DNA from: Pogonophryne albipinna
Taxonomy: Eukaryota > Chordata > Actinopteri > Perciformes > Artedidraconidae
Direction: 5' to 3'
Length of the DNA stretch: 64,000 nt
Assembly (NCBI GenBank): GCA_028583405.1
Contig: CM053243.1
Span: 25,574,524-25,638,523 of the forward strand
This document shows, piece by piece, positions 21,627 to 36,883 of the stretch. The position numbers and the translations under genes are program-made. The notes below the pieces were generated by a model. It was given only the letters and a program-made list of their open reading frames with translations. It was not told where the DNA came from and ran no database searches. Position 1 is the first letter of the stretch. Every line of letters begins with the position of its first letter.

Positions 21627-24600
21627 CAGTTGGACAGAAGACTACTCAGGGCTGATTAAGTGACCTCCTCTGACCGAGAGTATGGTTCACCCATGTTTCT
21701 CAGCTGAGGCCCACTTCTAGAGATGCACCAGGCAAACTTGTCTGTCTCTCTTTCTCTCTCCCTGTCTTTGTCTGTCTCCTACTTGCTGGCTCACAGCTCA
21801 CACAGCTTGCTGTGGATAAGGCCTCAGCCACAGTGCTGTGACGGCAGATGGCAACTGGCTCAAAAAGGTTGGCACATCATCGGGAAATGTGTTGCACCAA
21901 AGATGTCCTTTTTAATTAAAAGATTTTGATCTGTGGTGAACTGCAGAATGTTGGAAAAATGAGAGACAGCATGTGGTCGGAAATACAAGGGCATGATCTG
22001 AAAGGATAATAAAGAAATATATTGTATATACATCCCTCTAAAGTAATACTGAAAATTCCAACAGATGCAGACGCAGTCAGCCTGATACTGAGTGGGAGGA
22101 CTCTTAGAACACAATACAAGAGGACGGCAAATGGTAAAAGATTTAAGAAAATATCCATCAAATTCTAAGATGTTCAAGAAAATATCTGTCTAAGGAGTGA
22201 AAATATGTCACATCAGTTGACTGTGCCAACCCGGATCACGTCTTATGACTACTTTTTTGCACCTTGACTTAAAGTATATGGCGCCACATCTTTATTTAAC
22301 AAGCACTTAGAGTAGGTTGTCAGCACCGGTGTTGTGACATTTGTTCTGAGGTCTTTTGGCAGCCGCATGAGACCTGGTTACCCCTGACATTCAGGCTAGG
22401 CTGCAGACCTTCAGAATCAGATGGACACAGGGTGAGTGCTCTGCTTGAATCTAGAGACGCCACGACAGATGGATAAGAATATAGTGTACTATATGCAAGA
22501 CTTGTACCCACCAGAGATGCAGAGAGGCTCACGGTACTAAAGCTAGTCATCGAGCGGCCTGGTCTTTGCTTTTAACATGTTTGCACTTGTCTTGGTAAAT
22601 TAAAGAAACAGTCCCAACTGCTCCTCCAGGCATGCCACCTAGCATGGTACATGTCAGGGTAGATCAACGGTCACAGGCCGCCAAGTAGTACAGTGTTGTT
22701 TTATGGAGGCAGTGGCACAGCTGCTCACATGTGGATTATGTTGCCAGTCTCAGACATTCATTGATTTGACAGCAAGTGATTTTTAGTGCGGTCTCTCTGG
22801 AATAGTTTTTGGCTCCATCTTACATTCAGCATGGTGAGTGGAGGGAGACTTTAAAGTTTAGCACAGTAAGGAGATGCAAAGTAGACTGTGTTTTATTATC
22901 AATGACAACCTAAATGCATTCATACACTCTCATATTGTATGCAGTTCTTCATCTTTTTATGACACCGTGCAGTATATCCCCGAGAAATACATTAAATGCG
23001 GCATTTTTTAGAAGTTAAACTAGAGGTGGCAGGTATATGGAACATCCGTGGCTATGTTTAGGCAGCTAAATTACTTGGTTAAGGTTATTATCTTCATGTT
23101 TGAAAGAAAGCAGTGTGAGAACAATGTTTGCAAGCCTTTGTAGCAGAGATGGTTCTTCACAAAAAATGATTCCTGTCATCCCAGATCCTATTTGCCCATA
23201 GTTTATTTTTCCTGACAGTATAACTGTTGGAATATACACATAAAACCCATGATCTATTAATATATTTATTTAGGTTCATCCTGGTCATAGCCTTTGTCTG
23301 AACCTGTCCTTCATTATCAATCTGGGATACAGTACATTGTTGCATAGAAGAAGATGTTCCATTGGATGTGTATGCTGTCTGTGATACCAGCAATACTGAC
23401 AGTCATGCCTGTGGTTGGAGCCCCAATAATGTCTTTACCTTTGAAAAGTCTCCCGACTTCAATGTTGCACTTGGTTTAAACTTTAACAGGGCAAAATATG
23501 TTATTAACTTATCTCATGTGCAAGTTAAATATTATTTTAGGCACTAAAGGCATCTCCGAGTTAAATGCAATATGAAACTATGATCTAAATAGAACTCTGG
23601 CCTCACAAAAGTGATAAGAAGCAATTGTGTTTCATGAGTTTCTTCAAAGATACACTATTATATTAAGCAAATTCAGACACACCATAAAACGTATTTTACT
23701 ACATTACAGTTGAATGTGATGAAAGTAGATATTTAAACCTAAGTATGCATTGTCATACTTCTGTCTCATCATCACTCCAATTTGCTCTTTTGGTTTTATG
23801 ATTAAATGAGCTTCTGTCGGTGCAGCAGAAGGCTTGTTTATGCAGGTCTACTGTTACCTTCTGTGAGCATATGCCAGCTAATGTTATGATGTTTTCTCTA
23901 ACCTAAGGAAGCAATTTCCTTGTTTTATTGCTACACCCGTTAATGTAAACCTTTTAGCTATAGGAAGAAATATGTGAAGTTTTGACACAGATGTTTGGTG
24001 TGACCAGGCACATGTTTCTCTTGGTAGCAGATGGCAGTCTGATTTGCTCTGTGGCAGATCACTCATATTGCCATTGACGCTAATGGCTGTGGAATTGAGT
24101 GGGGACACTGGGGCTCCAATGCAGTCTTACATCCATGTCCAATCAGTGCAAAGCATCTCAGCCTGTCACAATAATTATGACAGAACTATTGAGACATGCT
24201 TTTTTTGCGACAGTCTCACTGTCCCACTAGTGTTCCCCTTGATTGGCCTTGGTGGCTCGCAAAGTCATTGTCATTTCTCACAACTTCATTACTTTGTGGC
24301 ACAAAGCAATTTCCATCGTCTGTGCTCTTCCCACTCTGATACTCCTAAAGGGAGTTCACACCATATGTGCATGACAACACCCTGTCGGATAGACAAGGTG
24401 TTGTCTTCCAAGTGTCTTTCAGAGCTATCTCTCATTATTATGGCAGTATGCCGCCATGTCCTTTGTTTTATGATTTAGTTACCTTGGGTATGTCTCAATG
24501 CTGTTAGTGAATTCAGGTGAGTGTATTGGCCCCCGACTGTGGCATTTAAAAAAAATGAAATGAGAAGCAGCTGGCCTTATTATCGCTAATGCCCATTGCA

Positions 24601-27600
24601 TTTATAATCTCACATTTTTAATCCTCAATAAAGTTAATGCTCACATCAGGAGTCTGGCTGAAATGCTGACTGCATCTTAAGTTGCTCTTTTATAGCTGCA
24701 TGTTAATGAGTAGCCAATGTTTATTTCTCCCCTTTTCTCGTTTGTGGGAAGATGTTTTCTTTACAAAACACAACAATTATTTATTTTTTATATTTAATCT
24801 TTATTTAATCAGGCAGTCTTCTTGATTAAGATATATTTAGCAGAAAGTGATCAGCTAATGATGAACACAAAAGATCAGCAAAATATATAAAAAGTGAAAG
24901 CAGTTTGTAGGATGCTACTTATACTACTTGATACTTCTACTTCACCACAGAGCAGAGAGATATTGTAATGTTGACTCAACTACATTTGTTTGACAGATGA
25001 GTTAACAGATCAAGATTTTATAGATAATCTGAAACATAATTCCTTTATTTGTCCGCAACAGGACAATGTACATTATTACAACAGCAGATAGTGCAGATAA
25101 AGTGAGGAGAACAGACTTAAAAATGTAAAAATAACTTAGTATGTACATGTTATTAATAATAAAAGAACACAATAAGTAAAAAAACAAATAGCACCATGGT
25201 AAAACAGTAGCAGTATATCTGTTTTAAAGAACATGACTGTATAAAACTAAAGAGCTGGTTCTGTAGCTGCTTTTACAACAGTAAAAAGCTACAACAATGC
25301 AAACCTTATAACAACATTTATGTTTAATATATAGTAGTTATTTTTCCGCATTATGAGGAACATTTAAACTCTAAGTATATTAAGCTAATCATACTTAGGT
25401 TATTTTCATTATAGGACTTTAGAAAGGGAGTACTTATATTGAAGGAATCCTTCCTGAACTGCTTGATAACTCAAAGCAACCGGCACACAAACACATGCTC
25501 TCCATGTGGTGTTATCATAGCACTTAAACATCAGATGAGTAGATTAGTTTAATCTCACTCTGGATCTGAGGCATTTTGCGCGCCAGTCCCACACTCAGCC
25601 AGCTGTGAAATATTCCATCCACTCCATTGTAAATAAATGCTAACAAGATTATCAGATTACCCTTCATCCAGGGCATACGGCGACGGCTGGATACAGTCAC
25701 TGCAAAGATGTAAAAGTTCCCTGTAAGATAATTGCGTTAGGAAGTACACTTTTAATGCACATTTTTTCAAGCCTCACAAGGCTGAAGGCAGCTTAAAACA
25801 TTTTTCCTATGTGCAGTATGAAATACTTTTTTTTGGTTGCCACTAAAAAGCCACACTGAATGTTAAGAGACAGAACGGATTTATAGTAAAAAAGACTCTC
25901 CCAGTGTTTGTCTTTTAAATATTCTATCTAGAAACTGGGCCAAGTTTAATTGAATTGACAGAAAAAAATGAATCCCAGAAATTAGAGATGTCTTTCCAAC
26001 GCAGGACATTTGTAATGGTGTGCTGATGTAGAGTAGATGTAACAGTATACTATCAATTCATTAGGCTCTTCTATAATGCTGCAATCATTTATACTATAGC
26101 AGTGGAACTGTGAATTTATTATAGGAATAAATTCCAAAGTCATCCTGTGGACTAGGTTTTGTTTTACGATAGAGGTTTAAACTGGATTTTATGTCCTTCA
26201 CTAGGTGCAGTCACTGTGTGTGACTGAACCAAAAGAGGAAACAAAAGGAACAAACTCTTCCTCTCTTCTTTGCCTGTCTCTATAACAAATATATGTATAT
26301 GCAAATTAGCCTGTGAAATCAAATGAACCAAATAGCTTGATAGGAAAATGTTATATCTAATCCGCGGGTTTTGAGTCATTGAGGGAAAGCGATTGCCTGA
26401 TTCATGGGGATGCGGGTGGAAGGTGACGTGCAATCTAAAAACTGTCTTGTCCTCAGCTGTGTTACAGTACCCTGGTGAATTGCATGTAGCAGTCAGATTT
26501 AACTCATGGATTTTTTATGTGAGATAGATTTTGTCAATACAAACGGCAGACAAAGAATTATCAGGCTGAAAAGCAAGCGATGTAAATCAGTTAAATAATG
26601 CATGAAAGGGCAAAACTTAATTTTGTTTTGGCTGTTTTTACTCTCTGCTAACAAAATATCAGATGCTTTTGAAGAAAGAAAAAAAAGATCCTAAAGCTTG
26701 TCAATTGAAAGTGAGAAACGCTTTGGAAAATAAGATGCAGCCCTTTTCAAAGCAAGCACTATGATTGGCATGAAGTTGGTCCGTTTCTCTGTCCAAATGT
26801 GGCGGTAACACCTGCCTGTTCCCTCTGTGTGTCTGCTAGTGACTTGTCCGGTTTCCTCTCCGTCTGTTTCATCTGTATCCGTCTCTGTTTTCCATGGTGT
26901 TCTCCGCGTCCTTGGCAGCGTCTTTGGCTCTCTAAACAGCCGGTTCTTTCTCTGTTGGCTCTTCTCTTTCCTTCTTCTTTGTTGTACTCCCTCCAGCACT
27001 GCCTGTGAATAAGAACATGTAGACATTTAAAGCTAGTTATAGCTGGAATGCAGGACTTTTACATATGAAGGAACGTCCGTTACATTCAACCCCTCTGCCA
27101 AACGAGTTCACACAGCGGAAAGCTGTCTGTATTTCGCGGTTTAGAGTATAGTGTCTGGTGTCTGTGGCAACTGTCCTGCGTTGGCACACTCAGGCCTGTA
27201 AGTGAGCTTGCTTCTTCTCCCCCGCTCTTCTCAAGTCTTCCCATGCAAATAGTTTGTCTTAAATCTTCCTCTGAACACAAAGTTTCTTATTTATTCTCGA
27301 GCATCCACTCCAGAAACTTAGCTTCAGCCACACCTAGCACACCACTCCTAGCTGCTGCTCCGTCACTGTGCTCTCTCCCATCTGGTAATTACTCTCACCG
27401 CTAGCAAGGGAGACAGAGGTTCCGCACTCCAGCTTTCATATTATGCATGCAATCAAATGACTGTGAATGCAGCCATGCGGCCTGAAAGCAGACACTTACA
27501 GAACTTTAAAAAATATATTAATTATTGATAAATATATGGAGACACTAAACATGAGGTACCCCTATTCAACCATTATACACATTACTTTAACGTTTAATAA

Positions 27601-27869
27601 ACAGTTTATAGCACACTATGAAGTCGTCGAGGCAAATATAAGTGTTGTTATCTGTTTAGAAGTGAAGGCTGAGGGTTGAACAAATAATAAATATGTTTAT
27701 ATATTGAGAAAACGTTTTCACAGTTGTGATCATATAAAATATGTCTTAAATACTGTACCTTCATCAACACATTTCCTTGCTCTTACTACACAGGCTTAAA
27801 GTAGCGGGACATTTTCTCACAGTCTGGTTTAGGTTTGTTGGGACCATTTGTTACAGAGATACTGTTCGA

Positions 27870-28095
<226 letters not shown>

Positions 28096-29659
28096 TAGAA
28101 CCCAACCATATGAATAGTTTCCAGGCATGTCAGCTGTATATGATGTTCAACCAAATGAACCATGTTTGTGACACATTTCCATATGTTAACCCCGATCCTG
28201 CTAACACATACCAGCGTATGACATGCAGCTGTGTAATTGACAGCTAGCAACCTAGTTTAATGGCCTTCTTAAAATACATCACGTGTTGTCAGCGGCAGAT
28301 TGCAAATGTCAAAGATGCTTCCTTTTTCCCTTGTTGCCGGCTGCCATCAGCAGTGGAAGTACACTAATAGCTTAGATCCTCATCTCTGTCTCTTCCTCTC
28401 CCTTATTTTCTCTCATAATGTTCCTGTTCTCTCCCTCACACACACACACATCACAGTGCTCACACATGTGGTCTTGCAATTGTTCCAGTAAAGTAAAATA
28501 TGTTGCCATGGAGCTACAAGTTTGCACTGATGTTTTATTGTTTACTTTTATCTTCAGCTGTATTTATATAACCGGGGTTTGTTTGATCTGTCTCTGACTG
28601 TTCTTTTTTTATTGTTCTAATTGTATTAATGTTAAGAGAGGTCAAATTAACATATTACTTATGACAAAGAAAATGGTAAAACACAAATTAAGTAATTAAT
28701 GTATTCTTCTCATAATGAAAAATATTTTAATCGATGCCTTTGTTTTTTTCTTCCTGAGGTTTCTTTTTTGTTGTGTTCTTTGTGTTTGTGGCTGCAAATG
28801 TTAGATATTTGGCCATAAAATAAATTAAACGTGACTTGATCGGACTTCTGGAAAAAGCATTTTCTTTCTGTTTTGCTCTGATGAATGAACATGGCCTTAC
28901 CGTACAATTAGACTTATAATTCATATTTTTAACTCTTCTCTTCAAATCGTTTTTTGAGATGGGTAGATTGCTTCAGCTGCCTCAGCCAAACTCTTGTAGT
29001 ATAAAGATAGTTTCCGGTTGTGTGGTCTTTTTTTATGACAACCACGGACCAATCTGCCAATGCACACACCAACACACACTAGCGGTCTCCAGAGTGTGTG
29101 TTGGACAAGATTTAAAGTCAAGCATGGATACAGAGGCTGACAGGCCAATTATCAGATGTACTCTTCGTTCTGCATCCCCTCCTCTGAAGGGAAGCAGATG
29201 TGAGAATCCTGTCGCTTTCACTCAAGCCGGTACAATGACATGGCCCAACAACAAAAGGCACAGCCTTCACATCAAAATGGACAGAGTTGTAAACATAGTC
29301 TTGTCAAACTGTTTTATCTGGTGGGTTTTCACATTTCAAGCTTCAGAAGATGTGATGTAGGGATGTTTGTCAAGTTGAAATAAGTCCCAATGAACCTTCC
29401 TATTGGGAATTGCAATCCTTACTATTGATGCTACGTTTCTTTGGAAACTTCATGAGGTTTTGTAGAATAATAGAAACGTATGTGCAATATTCTTGTTTTA
29501 TCACAACTGCTCTCTTCCTTAAACGAATCAAACAGCAGGTTATGAAACAATTACTGAGGTTTAATGAGCTTGTAAGACATACAAAACACCAAGTCAAATT
29601 CCTCGTATTAACCTACCTGGTAATAAACCTGTTTCTGATAATGTCTCTTTGTTCCATAG

Positions 29660-29825
29660 GTGAATGTATTGCCAGCTTGTGTCAGAGCCTTGACCAAGAT
29701 GCTTTACTGTCCATACTGCCGCGGTATGCCTGGGCTGAAACCCTGTCACAACTACTGCCACAACGTGATGAGGGGCTGTCTAGCTAACCAGGCAGACCTA
29801 GATGCTGAATGGAACCTCTTCATCG
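29660..29825 (+). CDS. gpc6: gpc6 internal exon, cysteine-rich (166 nt)
   Basis: This exon encodes 55 codons and one extra base. It reads [20 protein letters not shown], then [20 protein letters not shown] and EWNLFI. Six cysteines are present, part of the conserved glypican set whose disulfides hold the core together. YCPYC and the NQADLD-EWNLFI ending fit GPC6 better than GPC4 as I remember them. The acceptor is CCATAG at 29654-29659 and the donor is GTAAGA at 29826. It starts in phase 0, matching the previous exon end. The final G pairs with AT of the next exon to make an aspartate codon. Confidence 0.93.
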
Positions 29826-32800
29826 GTAAGAAATGAAAGATTCTGATTCAAATCCAGTGGCCCTGCACCTGTTTCTCTTTGTAATTTTTCAAAGACGTAT
29901 GTGTGTGTCTGTCCTTCTGTCTGTCTGCCTGTTTGAACAATTGTACTTGTAAGTCTTACTTTTCCGAGGCAGTGTCTTTGAATAGTTTCAGTAGGAATTC
30001 AGTAGGATGTACAGTACTGTGTTAGATTTAGCTTTAAAGGATTTACAGAGACAAAACTGAAATCTTATTTGTGCAACCATTCCTTCTTTCTTTCTGTCTG
30101 AAATGTTATTTGCTGTTGCTGGAACCCTGACATAGTGCTTAAAGCTCTGGTCCCTGCTGTTTGGGATTGATAAAGGAGACCAGATCCTAGGCAAACACAT
30201 TTTCTATAGTGTTTCCAGCTGAGCGCGGTGAGTAATTTAGCACTTGGGTTAGGCTGTAAGTAGCTGGATGCTGTAAGCCCTCCTGCTAAATGGAGGCACA
30301 TTGAGGGTTCCCTTTGGATCTTTTGTAGGCCAATGCTTTATTTGTTATGTACCCCAATCCCATCCTCCCACCCACACCAACAGATTTCTTTTTTATGGGG
30401 CTGCTTTTTTTTCAAGAGACATCCCTGAAGACTGTGTGTCAAGTGAACTGCACTTCTAAGCTTTTGGCTGTTTTGTGACAAGCCTGTCATGTGAGAAACC
30501 TATCAGATGACGTACCGCTTGTTCTCTCCGATGGCCTGTCTGAAGTCTCAGATCAACATAGGCCCCTATGTACTGAATGAGATGTCTCGCAGCTTTATGA
30601 CATGTGTTAAAAAGTTAGTGTCTTGTTCGGTTGTGAAGAGGCAAATCTATTGGCGCAGAGGGACGCTATGCTTGACAGTAATGGGAAAGGCTGTTGTTGC
30701 AACAGAATGATGAATTCGGTTAGACAAAAACACCCTTGAGATGCAGAAAAAGTGGATTTTTAATTTGGAGCAATTTTTTGTGCAGACATTGTTCTTTGTT
30801 TTAGAAAGACAATATTGTTGATGGTATTATAATTAGAAATGAAGAACCTAATGGATGTTTATTTTCACAATTTTTTTATGTCTGCTGACATTTTGTATTC
30901 ATTATCTGTTGCTAAAGAACTTCGATTTGCTTACCATGCAGTTTGCAAGAGATATTGATTTGCCTTTCAGAGACAACTCCAATATGTATCACAGGTCGGT
31001 TCTCGCCACTGGAGCACATCTTTGCATTATAGGAATGTGTGGATTGAGTCTGTGTACAGTCTGTCATTGTCATCCCTTCAAATCATCACTTATTAGAGAA
31101 CATTAGATTAGAGGCACAGCTTTCAATTGTAACGAACACTCAATGACATTTACCTGTGTATTTTTTTCATGCGAGAATGTCACTATTGATACCATTGATT
31201 CATAAGACCACAAAAGAAAGGAGAATCAAAGCTTTTATGTAGTTTGAAACTTCCACAGCAGGAGACAATATGAGCTCAGAAAATGGTCTGGATTCTTTCA
31301 AAATCCGGTTGAATCTGGGAAATTTTTGTCACAAACACTTTTGTTTGGCTTTTATTAAAAACAGACAAAAAATGCCAAATTGGCTAAACTTAAACCAGAT
31401 AATGTTTTTCTCTCTCTCTCTCTCTCTTGCATCATTAATACTCAGTGGAACAAATTGGAAAATAAAAATTGCAACATCTTTTTTGGAGAGAGATATCTGA
31501 AGAAAAGACACACTGAATCAACAGATATATACTATACTTAACATTGTAAAGGTATCGTCAAATTTAGTTAAACACTAAATCAGTATTCAGTGGATCTCAA
31601 AACATTACTCTCAATAAGGACATTCCTTTATTCAGGTTTTCAGTTACAGTTATGCTCACTCTCCTCAGACACATGAAAGCATTTGTGTTGTGTCGATGAT
31701 CCGTCTGAATATTATCTTGCTATCTGTGATAATCTGAAGCCATATCTTTTGGCCTATTGCCAAATCTAGTCCATTCCTGCAAAGTCAGGTGGTGCTTATT
31801 AGTAATTTTCAAGATTGTATCAGCTCTGGAGCGGAAACCCCCTAAAATGTTTAAATGGAGTAAATCTAGTGTGTAGAAACTCACTAGCCTAGCATCATTG
31901 CTGCTACTGACAGCCCATTATACCAGATTCTTGTAACAACAGGCTATTTGTGTAACACCGGAGCAGCATTCAATTATAAGGTACAGTATATACTGACCTA
32001 CACTATGCTTATGACATGTACTGGCCCTTTTTCTAAATGTCATGACAGAAAAATGGTGGTGCAATTAAATCATGAACATTCTCTGCTTTTAATTTGAGTA
32101 CCCCATTATATTAAGAGTCCAAATGACTGATTCTGATATTAAACTCCATATGTGGCAGGTGCAGCACCTTGCATGCCTACTGTTTCCTAATATGAAATAT
32201 GAGCTGTGATTACAGCAAATATAAAAACTGCCAGGTATTTTATTTATTTTTTACAGAGACTAAATACAACATGCTGGCTTTTAAACATGTTCCTCACCTT
32301 GAGTTAAATAATTGCCTGATATAATTGGCAGTGACTTTATGTGTCGAATGAGGTAAGCCTTTTGAATGCGTAAGGCCTGTCCGAGCCAACGGTGTGCGTG
32401 TGTCCTTGACTCATTTCCAGCTCAGTGCAGTCAAACTGTGGACCTGATCAATATTGTTAGGGATATTATCTTCATCCTTGCATGTGTGTGACTAGATGAA
32501 ATGATAACAAATATTTGGGATTAATTATAGCATATACGATAATGAGGTTGAAATGTAAGTATAAGAAGAAAGCCTTTGAATTTTAAACATTAAGTTGGAA
32601 AATGACAATTGTGCTCACATTACATTCTTATTTACAAATATTTAAATGTTTTTTAAGATAAGTATTTCAGAAGATAAAACTAGAAGTTGAAATATAAGTT
32701 TATTATTCAAAATAAGTATCACTTAGTGGATTTGCCTTTTTTAATTTATAGTATAAAAGTAAATGGATAAGATCATTATCTGTATTACAGCTGTAAGCAG

Positions 32801-33367
32801 GTTGAGACAGTAAAGTTATCTTTTTCAGAAATGCATTTCATATTCTAGAAGAAGCCATTAAAATGTCACTTTCGGTAACAAAGGGCATTACCAATAGAAC
32901 CAGAGCAATTTATTAGACACACCGTAACACCACATAATACTTACAAGCTTGAGATTATAAGTAAATTCTTGAAAATCTGACAAATTGATAATCATCCATG
33001 ATTTTTAATAAAGTATATAAAAACAAGACATTTGGCATCAGTATCACACAGCTGGGGAAAGTAGAACAAATGTGCCACTGCTGTGTTTATTCCAGATATC
33101 TGTGTTACATTTAAACAATCATAACCTCTCTAAACTTTGATAAAGCCAACAGTGAAGAAACATTTCTTAGATGATCTGTGTCACACATTTCACATATACA
33201 GTCACAGCACAGTACTTTACAGTTTGTAAAGGTTACCGTAATGACATCACAGCTTTCAGGCTGCAAGTGGAAGATAGATTGTCAGTGAACAATGAGTATA
33301 AACCTGAGGAGGGATGTGATTCACCTGCTCGTACCTCTGCTGAGAGATTACAGGCCTCCTGACTTTC

Positions 33368-33532
<165 letters not shown>

Positions 33533-36156
33533 AGGGAAATAATTCTTGGTTTGGCCAATGGGTGATACCAGACCATTAGTCACCTGCCATCGTGACAAAT
33601 TTACCGAGCTCTGCATCATGACAGACACATCATTATCATTTTTCTTGTCAGCACCTTGTTACAATACCCTCAGAGAGAGAGGGGGAGAGGGACGACACGT
33701 GCTGTTATTCACACACTGCTGCAGTTTTTCAGGCTTACACCATGATCCATGCCATTTTTCATTTTCAACTGCACACATCCAGAATTAATAACTTTTTGAT
33801 AAACCCTTTCCCAAGACAGTGATATTCCTATCATAGCTTTGCAACCATAATTGGCATGGAAGACACCACATGTTATGTGTGGTGTCTGAAATCAAAGATT
33901 TAAGGCACATTTTACTTTATTTACACTAAAAGTAATGAACTCTGTCTTTCTGTAAAGGAAAAGTGATTTGTAAATGCCATTGTATTTCCTTATTTCATGC
34001 ACTGGGCTGTTCTTGTGGAGGCCTATACATTATTCTCCTAATTAAGATATAGGCTTGTGTTGTCCTCTGTTGTCTCCTTTGACACCACAGTGTAAGCGAC
34101 CCTCATTGATTTTATTTGCTCATTTCTTTTTAATTGCATGGAGTGTGATCCAGTGAAACCGGACCTCCCCACAACTCCCCAGTTCCTGAACATTCAAGGA
34201 AATACTTGATTTGTCCTCCAAGAAAGACTTTCTGTGATGGGGGTACGTTTATGAAGATGAGCGCCCTACCAGCGCTTTACTTTAAAAGATATCTAGCTTG
34301 GCAGAAACCAAGCTTGAATGATGTCTTTACTGCACAGTGAAGCCTTTAGGATTATCTACCTCTCTTTCTGTAAATGCTCTACTTTGTCACTCAACATCCA
34401 CATGCTTTAACTGGTGAGTAATTCAGTATTCTTTCTATCTTCTATCTTTACTTGAAACCTGAGACATTTACAAGGGGAAAAGACACACATAGGCACATAG
34501 GTACTCCACCTGACTGACTATTGAGCATGATCGTCTCAGTAACAGACATGACAGAAACAAACAGGCCAGTGGTCTCCTGCCTGTCAGAAAGCTGAAGGCT
34601 GCATGACTCACTTAGTCAAGTGATCTCCATATCGTCTGCATAATCAAAAAACTGTATATTTGTCTTTCTAAATGCTACTGGCTGTACAGAATCTGCAGGA
34701 TGCTGCTTTTCTGTATTTGAGGAACGAATGCTTACGCTGCTATATCTTATATACAAGCAATACTTTGAGTTACCCCAGCTGATGGCCAACTATGTTTTAT
34801 TTAATGGTTGTATTGCCTTCACAGCAGAAGCAGCAGAGTCTCGCAGCTGTAGCAGTATAGAAAGTGTTATTGTTAAAGATATGACAGTCATATGTGGGAA
34901 AAAAAGACATAGTCTTTAAGACTGCAGATGAGCTAAAGTAATCCAGACACGGCCCAAAAAAGCCCCATCAAGACATATTTGTTGGTCGAGTTACAGCTAA
35001 AAGTGCATGAGAAAAGGCCTGTGGAGACTCCCTTAAGACAGACAGATATGTTGGCAGGTTGTAAGTCTTTTGCATTTGATTCACCTCTTGCAGCTGCAAA
35101 CTAGAAAACATGTTAAATGGAACTGACGTCAGACGTATTTTAGCAAAAGGTCTGTTTCCCACAATCGATGAGCTTTTAAAAAATAGCATGAGCTTACTAG
35201 CTAAGCATACATTTTTGTTAAGTTAGTTTTTCTCCAATGTAGGTGGAGAAATATTGATACTGTATCAAAGCTGATGGAGCAATGATTGAGGGTGATTTAA
35301 GTGTCCTTACTTAATTTCCTCTGTGACAATACATGATATGAAACAGCTGTAAGCCCTTTTGTTCTGTGGTAATTATTAAATAAAGCACAAATGCGTCACT
35401 GCACTGTAGAACCCGGAACAGAGACATAATATGTTTGTAATCGTTTATTGCATGTTGCATTTGTTTTCATCCACTGAGACTGAGCCCCTCAATGAAAGGT
35501 CAGAGAGCTCAGTGGTCTGCTGGGACAACAAAAATAATCCATGGCTCTCCCCCAGCTAGTCCCTGTAGAGCACTTTTACTGCACTGACTGCTGCAAAATA
35601 ATATCAAGGTATAATTGTTCAACTTTGAATGTATCTTGATTTTAAATTCTTGCATTTAAGACAGTTTATGGCTTATTTTTTATTAACAAAGAAATGCATG
35701 TTTTTGTTTTGAAATGATGAGCATAATGCAAAGAGAAACGTCAACCATTGCCCACAAATATAAGCAAACTATTTTAACCAGTTGAGATTCTCTTCTTATA
35801 ATCCGTTTTTTTCTCAATGCATTCCCAAGTGACCAATATGGCCATTCATAAAAGGTGTTTTCTGATCTCATGCCCCTAAGGTAAAGATATGGATAAAGGC
35901 ATGTTTTTATTTTTAGTTTCTGCTTTTCTCAATCTCTAGTGGTGGTATTAAAAATGTAGCACTTACGAGAAACGTGATATGTCATGTCAGGTTTGTTGTG
36001 TGCACTGCCCATGAGGTGTTAGAGTTTGTAATTGACACAAGGTCACATTAGACTAAAGCCCAAATCAATTTACTTGACATTTACTGTGATTGTTTCTTTC
36101 TTTTTTTTATTGACAAATGTATGAATTGACCTAACACAACAACAAGTTTATTGTGC

Positions 36157-36535
36157 TTAAAGGTGGGATAGGTAAGTTTGAGAAACCGGCTCGAGATACA
36201 CTTTTTATTATATTCCATGGAATGCTCTTAACATCCCGATAGCAATGAATATCTGAAGTGCTTTGACAAAAAATCCATAAAAGAATTTCATCTGTGGAAG
36301 CCGTACTGTAAAAAGCACGACCAATCATTTTAGCCGGCCCGGCTAAAATAACTGGATGGCCTACCTGCCTGTCAGCCTTCCATCTGTGCACAAACTTATC
36401 TCGTGCCCTCATTGGTCATGTGCGCGTTCGTATGTGTTGGAGGAGGGGCTCTGTAAGGAAGTGGCAGATTTTTTGTGTTTTCAAATTCTAGCGCACTCGA
36501 GCTGGTTTCTCCAAAATTACCTACCCCATCTTTAA
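36157..36535. mobile_element. TTAA-flanked MITE, copy 2
   Basis: This copy is bounded by TTAA at 36157-36160 and 36532-36535. It is collinear with the 986-1336 copy, including the ccatggaatgctcttaac and agccggcccggctaaaat blocks. It carries two extra short segments (near 36353-36363 and 36454-36474) that the other copy lacks. No coding capacity is seen. Confidence 0.8.
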
Positions 36536-36639
36536 CTTTTCTTTGCATGAGGCTCAGTCTGTGACTATGTGGCTTCTGCCAATAACTACAAGCCAATGGA
36601 AACCAACATGCTGTTTAAATAGGTTTAGGGCGAATGAAA

Positions 36640-36883
36640 CATTTACATTAGTTGACACTGTTATCCAAAACAACGTATAATAAGTGCAATTTACCATTAA
36701 GATACAAACTCAAAACACAGAGAATTTTTTCTCTTTTATTGGTAAAGGTGCATTTGAAACAGGTGGGTTTTCAATCTGCGACAGAAGATGTGTGGACATT
36801 CTGATGTTTGGATATTAATAGGGAATGTGTTCCAGCATTTTGGAGCCATTATAATAAACAGGCAGGTTTTTGCTTGAAGAGTA
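36640..36883 (-). mobile_element. Old L2-like LINE 3' fragment
   Basis: Words such as gttttcaatctgcgacagaa, gtgttccagcattttggagcc and acactgttatccaaaacaac align in order with the 3' part of the nearly complete L2 at 55607-58960, with many differences. The copy is therefore old. A Harbinger-like element begins at 36884 and interrupts it. Confidence 0.55.

Noticed and set aside
24780..25190. Possible LINE 3' remnant (tttatttaatcaggcagtct and later tttgtccgcaacaggacaat)
   Set aside because: Resembles known fish LINE tails but is too degraded to assign ends or family.
26690..27280. Somewhat GC-richer block with open frames on both strands (111 codons on the minus strand)
   Set aside because: The encoded Arg/Lys/Thr-rich peptides match no family and the frames overlap in both directions. 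A regulatory element or noncoding RNA is possible, but nothing in the sequence shows it.
28959..29360. 133-codon + strand open frame just before a gpc6 exon
   Set aside because: No glypican or other recognisable motif, and the exon acceptor is clearly at 29659. Treated as a chance frame.
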